Shown piece by piece: positions 61,759-64,000 of a stretch of DNA of 64,000 nucleotides (its first letter is position 1; each line of letters starts with the position of its first letter). The position numbers were made by a program, and so were the translations under genes. Below the pieces are notes generated by a model that did no database searches, was not told the DNA's origin, and was given only the letters and a program-made list of their open reading frames with translations. The stretch covers positions 124,001-188,000 of the forward strand of contig NZ_WMBT01000001.1 in the NCBI RefSeq assembly GCF_009708075.1, in the 5' to 3' direction. The stretch comes from Paracoccus lichenicola (lineage in GTDB: Bacteria > Pseudomonadota > Alphaproteobacteria > Rhodobacterales > Rhodobacteraceae).

Positions 61759-62718
61759 TCACCGCGCGGCCCCCGCCTTGGGCGCGGCCTGCGGCACGCG
61801 GTCCAGCATGGGGGTGAAGATCGCGTCGATCATGCAGCGGAAGGGATCGGGGGACAGGCCCGCGCCGACCAGCGCCTCGTCGGCGCTTGCCAGCAGCGCA
61901 CGGCAGCGGCGCAGCGCCTCGTCGGCGCCATAGACGGCCAGATAGGTTTCCTTGCCCACGTCCTTTTGGCAATCCTTGCCGGTGGCGGCGCTGTCGGACA
62001 GCATGTCGATCAGGTCGTCGGCGATCTGGAAGGCCTGGCCCAGATCCTCGCCAAAGCGGCGCAGCAGGCTGCGCTTGCCGTCCTCGCGCCCGCCCAGGAT
62101 CGCCCCGGCCTCGACCGCCGCGCACAGCAGCGCGCCGGTCTTCAGCGCATTGATGCGGGTGATCCGGTCCAGCGCGTCGTCCGCCCCGTCCGCATCGGAA
62201 AACCCGTTCAGATCCAGTTCCTGCCCCGCGACCAGCCCTTGCCAGCCCATCACGCCCGACAGGATCGAGACCAGCGCCCCCCGCTGCCCGTCGTCCATCC
62301 CGTTCAGGCCATTGGCGATCGAGATGGCGTGGTTCAGCAGCCCGATCGCGGTCAGGATCGCCGTCGCCTCGCCGAACCGGGCATGGGTCGTGGGCCTGCC
62401 CCGGCGCAGCAGGGCGTTGTCCATGGAGGGCAGGTCGTCCACGATCAGGGACGCGGTATGGACCATCTCCAGCGCGACGGCCATGTCCAATACGGCATCG
62501 CCGTCGGCGGCGTCGCCCGCCACCAGATGCAGCAGATAGGGCCGCAGCCGCTTGCCGCTGCCCATGGCGTCGCGCGCGGCCTCGACCAGGCGGGCGGGGG
62601 CGGGGGACAGTTGCGACAGGTGGTGCGCGATGCGCAGGTCAAGCTGGCGCACGAAGCCCGCCTGTGCATCCGGGTGCCTAGCTGCGGCGTTCACCTTGTC
62701 TAATGCCTGCTGGTGCAT
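61759..62718 (-). CDS. crtE: Geranylgeranyl diphosphate synthase
   Basis: CrtE extends farnesyl or dimethylallyl diphosphate with IPP to C20 GGPP. The 319-residue protein shows the first Asp-rich motif SLIVDDLPSMDNALLRRGRP near residue 93 and the second AFQIADDLIDMLSD near 232, with GSGKRLRPYL and EMVHTASLI. It has its own promoter region, shared divergently with fni (69-base spacer), so precursor supply is transcribed apart from crtYIB. Confidence 0.95.
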   Translation of the reverse strand: MHQQALDKVNAAARHPDAQAGFVRQLDLRIAHHLSQLSPAPARLVEAARDAMGSGKRLRPYLLHLVAGDAADGDAVLDMAVALEMVHTASLIVDDLPSMDNALLRRGRPTTHARFGEATAILTAIGLLNHAISIANGLNGMDDGQRGALVSILSGVMGWQGLVAGQELDLNGFSDADGADDALDRITRINALKTGALLCAAVEAGAILGGREDGKRSLLRRFGEDLGQAFQIADDLIDMLSDSAATGKDCQKDVGKETYLAVYGADEALRRCRALLASADEALVGAGLSPDPFRCMIDAIFTPMLDRVPQAAPKAGAAR

Positions 62719-62787
62719 GAGACTGGTCCTTCAAGGCTGGCGTTGCGGCCCGACAGGGACAACGCGAAACGACAAGGGCTGCCGCAG

Positions 62788-63891
62788 ATGACCCACCCCG
62801 ATCCGTCACTTGGGAAAGACGATGTTTCCGATCTCACACTCACCTCACGCAAGGAACAGCATCTGGATGTCGTGCTTGCCGGGCAGGCAGGCGCGACGGT
62901 AACGACCGGGCTGGAGTCGGTCGTATTCGAACACGTCGCCCTTCCCGAAGTTTCGTGGCACGACGTGGATTTGTCCACCGATTTTCTGGGGCACCGGATC
63001 AACGCTCCCGTGATGATCGGGTCGATGACCGGCGGCCCAAGCCGCGCGGGCGCGATCAACCGCACGCTGGCGCAGGTCTGCCAGCGGTTGCGCCTGCCCC
63101 TGGCGGTCGGATCGCAGCGCGTGATGATCGAGGGGGGCGGCGACGCCGGGCTGGACCGCAGCCTGCGCCGCCTCGCCCCCGACATCCCGATCCTGGCCAA
63201 TTTCGGCGCGGCGCAGCTGAACCGGGGATTTGGCCGCGACCAGGCCCTGCGCGCGGTCGAGGCCATCGGCGCGAACGCCCTGATCCTGCACCTGAACCCC
63301 TTGCAAGAGGCCGTCCAGGCCGAGGGCGACCGCGACTGGCGGGGCCTGACGGCCAAGATCGGCGCCCTGGCCCGCGCGTTGCCGGTGCCCGTGGTGGTGA
63401 AGGAGGTCGGCGCGGGCCTCTCCGCCACCGTCGTCGCCCGCCTGGCCGCCGAGGGCGTGACGGTGTTCGACGTGGCTGGCGCAGGCGGCACCGACTGGGC
63501 GCGGGTCGAGGCCGCGCGGGCGCCCGACCGTTCCGCCGCGCAGGTGGCCGCCTGCTTTGCCGGGTGGGGCATCCCCACGGCGCAGGCCATCCGGGGCGCG
63601 CGGCAGGCGGCGCCCCAGGCCACGATCATCGGTTCGGGCGGCATCGTCACGGGGCTGGACGCGGCCCGGGCGATCCGGCTGGGGGCGGATCTGGTGTCGC
63701 TGGCGGGGGCGGTCCTGGCCTCGGCCCTGGATGGTGCCGAGGCGCTGGAGCGGCAACTGGACGTGGTGCTGCAACAGTTGCGCACGGCGTGCTTCTGCAC
63801 CGGCAGCGCCGATCTGGCCGCCCTGCGGCGCGCGGCCCTGATCACCCGCGACCCGGCCACATCCGCGACCATACCCCGTCCCGCCGGATAA
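62788..63891 (+). CDS. fni: Type 2 isopentenyl-diphosphate delta-isomerase
   Basis: Fni interconverts IPP and DMAPP with FMN and NADPH. The 367-residue protein is a TIM barrel with family motifs SRKEQHLDVVL, APVMIGSMTGG, LAVGSQRVMIE, ANFGAAQLNRG, LHLNPLQEAVQAEGDRDW, VVVKEVGAGLS and FDVAGAGGTDWARVE, plus a GSGGI phosphate-binding loop. The ATG at 62788 fits the family start; an upstream in-frame ATG is within the shared spacer. In several Paracoccus this type of isomerase accompanies mevalonate genes, which are not visible here. Its 3' end overlaps the cytochrome b561 gene by 50 bases. Confidence 0.95.
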   Translation: MTHPDPSLGKDDVSDLTLTSRKEQHLDVVLAGQAGATVTTGLESVVFEHVALPEVSWHDVDLSTDFLGHRINAPVMIGSMTGGPSRAGAINRTLAQVCQRLRLPLAVGSQRVMIEGGGDAGLDRSLRRLAPDIPILANFGAAQLNRGFGRDQALRAVEAIGANALILHLNPLQEAVQAEGDRDWRGLTAKIGALARALPVPVVVKEVGAGLSATVVARLAAEGVTVFDVAGAGGTDWARVEAARAPDRSAAQVAACFAGWGIPTAQAIRGARQAAPQATIIGSGGIVTGLDAARAIRLGADLVSLAGAVLASALDGAEALERQLDVVLQQLRTACFCTGSADLAALRRAALITRDPATSATIPRPAG

Positions 63892-64000
63892 GCGCGTGCT
63901 GCAGGGCGGCCCCGACATGGACCGCCAGCACCGCGATCAGCAGAAAGGCCGCGGCCTGATGAAGGGCCGAGGCGGCATCGGCTAGGGGTTCCGACTTGCC
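63842..64000 (-). CDS. Cytochrome b561 family protein, C-terminal part (5' end outside window)
   Basis: Fifty-two codons and a stop run in from the right edge. They match the last helix and tail of prokaryotic cytochrome b561: LHQAAAFLLIAVLAVHVGAAL, where the two His would be haem ligands, then QHALIRRDGVWSRMWPG, the conserved H-x(6)-RDG-x(3)-RM-P ending. These proteins shuttle electrons in the inner membrane. The coding end overlaps convergent fni. Confidence 0.75.
   Translation of the reverse strand, partial: GKSEPLADAASALHQAAAFLLIAVLAVHVGAALQHALIRRDGVWSRMWPGRG

Overview
The window is a 64 kb piece of a high-GC alphaproteobacterial chromosome, most likely from a carotenoid-producing Paracoccus (Rhodobacterales). 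The pointers are the nifR3-ntrBC-ntrYX-trkAH-hfq-hflX run, an smo/mtlK polyol operon of Rhodobacter type, a crtX-crtY-crtI-crtB / crtE / type 2 IPP isomerase cluster, and codon use strongly biased to G/C in third positions. No sequence search could be run, so family names rest on motifs and overall recognition.

Layout. 1-5681: decayed lambdoid prophage (terminase tail, tape measure protein, gpM-like tail protein, a structured non-coding gap, a small orphan gene and a possible ADP-ribosyltransferase-like cargo gene), ending at the 3' end of a tRNA-Gln. 5.8-10.3 kb: a BaiN/HI0933-type flavoprotein, then a leftward kpsT-kpsE-kdsA capsule export set. 10.4-13.6 kb: a four-cysteine uracil-DNA glycosylase-like protein, formate-tetrahydrofolate ligase and an unknown protein with a QxxDGSF repeat. 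14.4-26.9 kb: a DeoR-type regulator diverging from a tightly overlapped ten-gene operon: IMPase-like phosphatase, peptide-type ABC importer, M20 amidohydrolase, two choline-kinase-like proteins and both subunits of ethanolamine ammonia-lyase. This is the best candidate for an undescribed catabolic system. 27.0-30.0 kb: a truncated Pro/Ala-rich anchored protein, trpG, trpD and ung. 30.0-30.4 kb: a dense block of GTAG-type REP/BIME palindromes containing a decayed copy of the hflX 3' end.

30.4-42.4 kb (all leftward): dusB/nifR3, ntrB, ntrC, ntrY, ntrX, trkA, trkH, hfq and hflX, a nitrogen-sensing and potassium-uptake block. 42.7-48.0 kb (rightward): L-serine dehydratase, a COG3650-like lipoprotein, and the YjbH and YjbF exopolysaccharide envelope proteins. 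48.0-56.2 kb (leftward): HAD phosphatase, SorC-type regulator, smoEFGK polyol importer, SDR sorbitol dehydrogenase and mannitol dehydrogenase. 56.3-63.9 kb: crtX, an antisense UPF0314 gene, crtY-crtI-crtB, crtE on the opposite strand, and divergent fni. The window closes inside a cytochrome b561 gene.

How the parts work together. Fni supplies IPP/DMAPP, CrtE makes GGPP, CrtB and CrtI make lycopene, CrtY makes beta-carotene, and CrtX glucosylates a hydroxylated product whose hydroxylase (crtZ) is not in this window. The smo operon imports sorbitol/mannitol and oxidises them to ketoses. The eut cassette should import an amide- or carbamoyl-linked amino alcohol (or a relative), hydrolyse it, and deaminate the amino alcohol with adenosylcobalamin. 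KdsA beside KpsE/KpsT fits KDO-linked capsule export.
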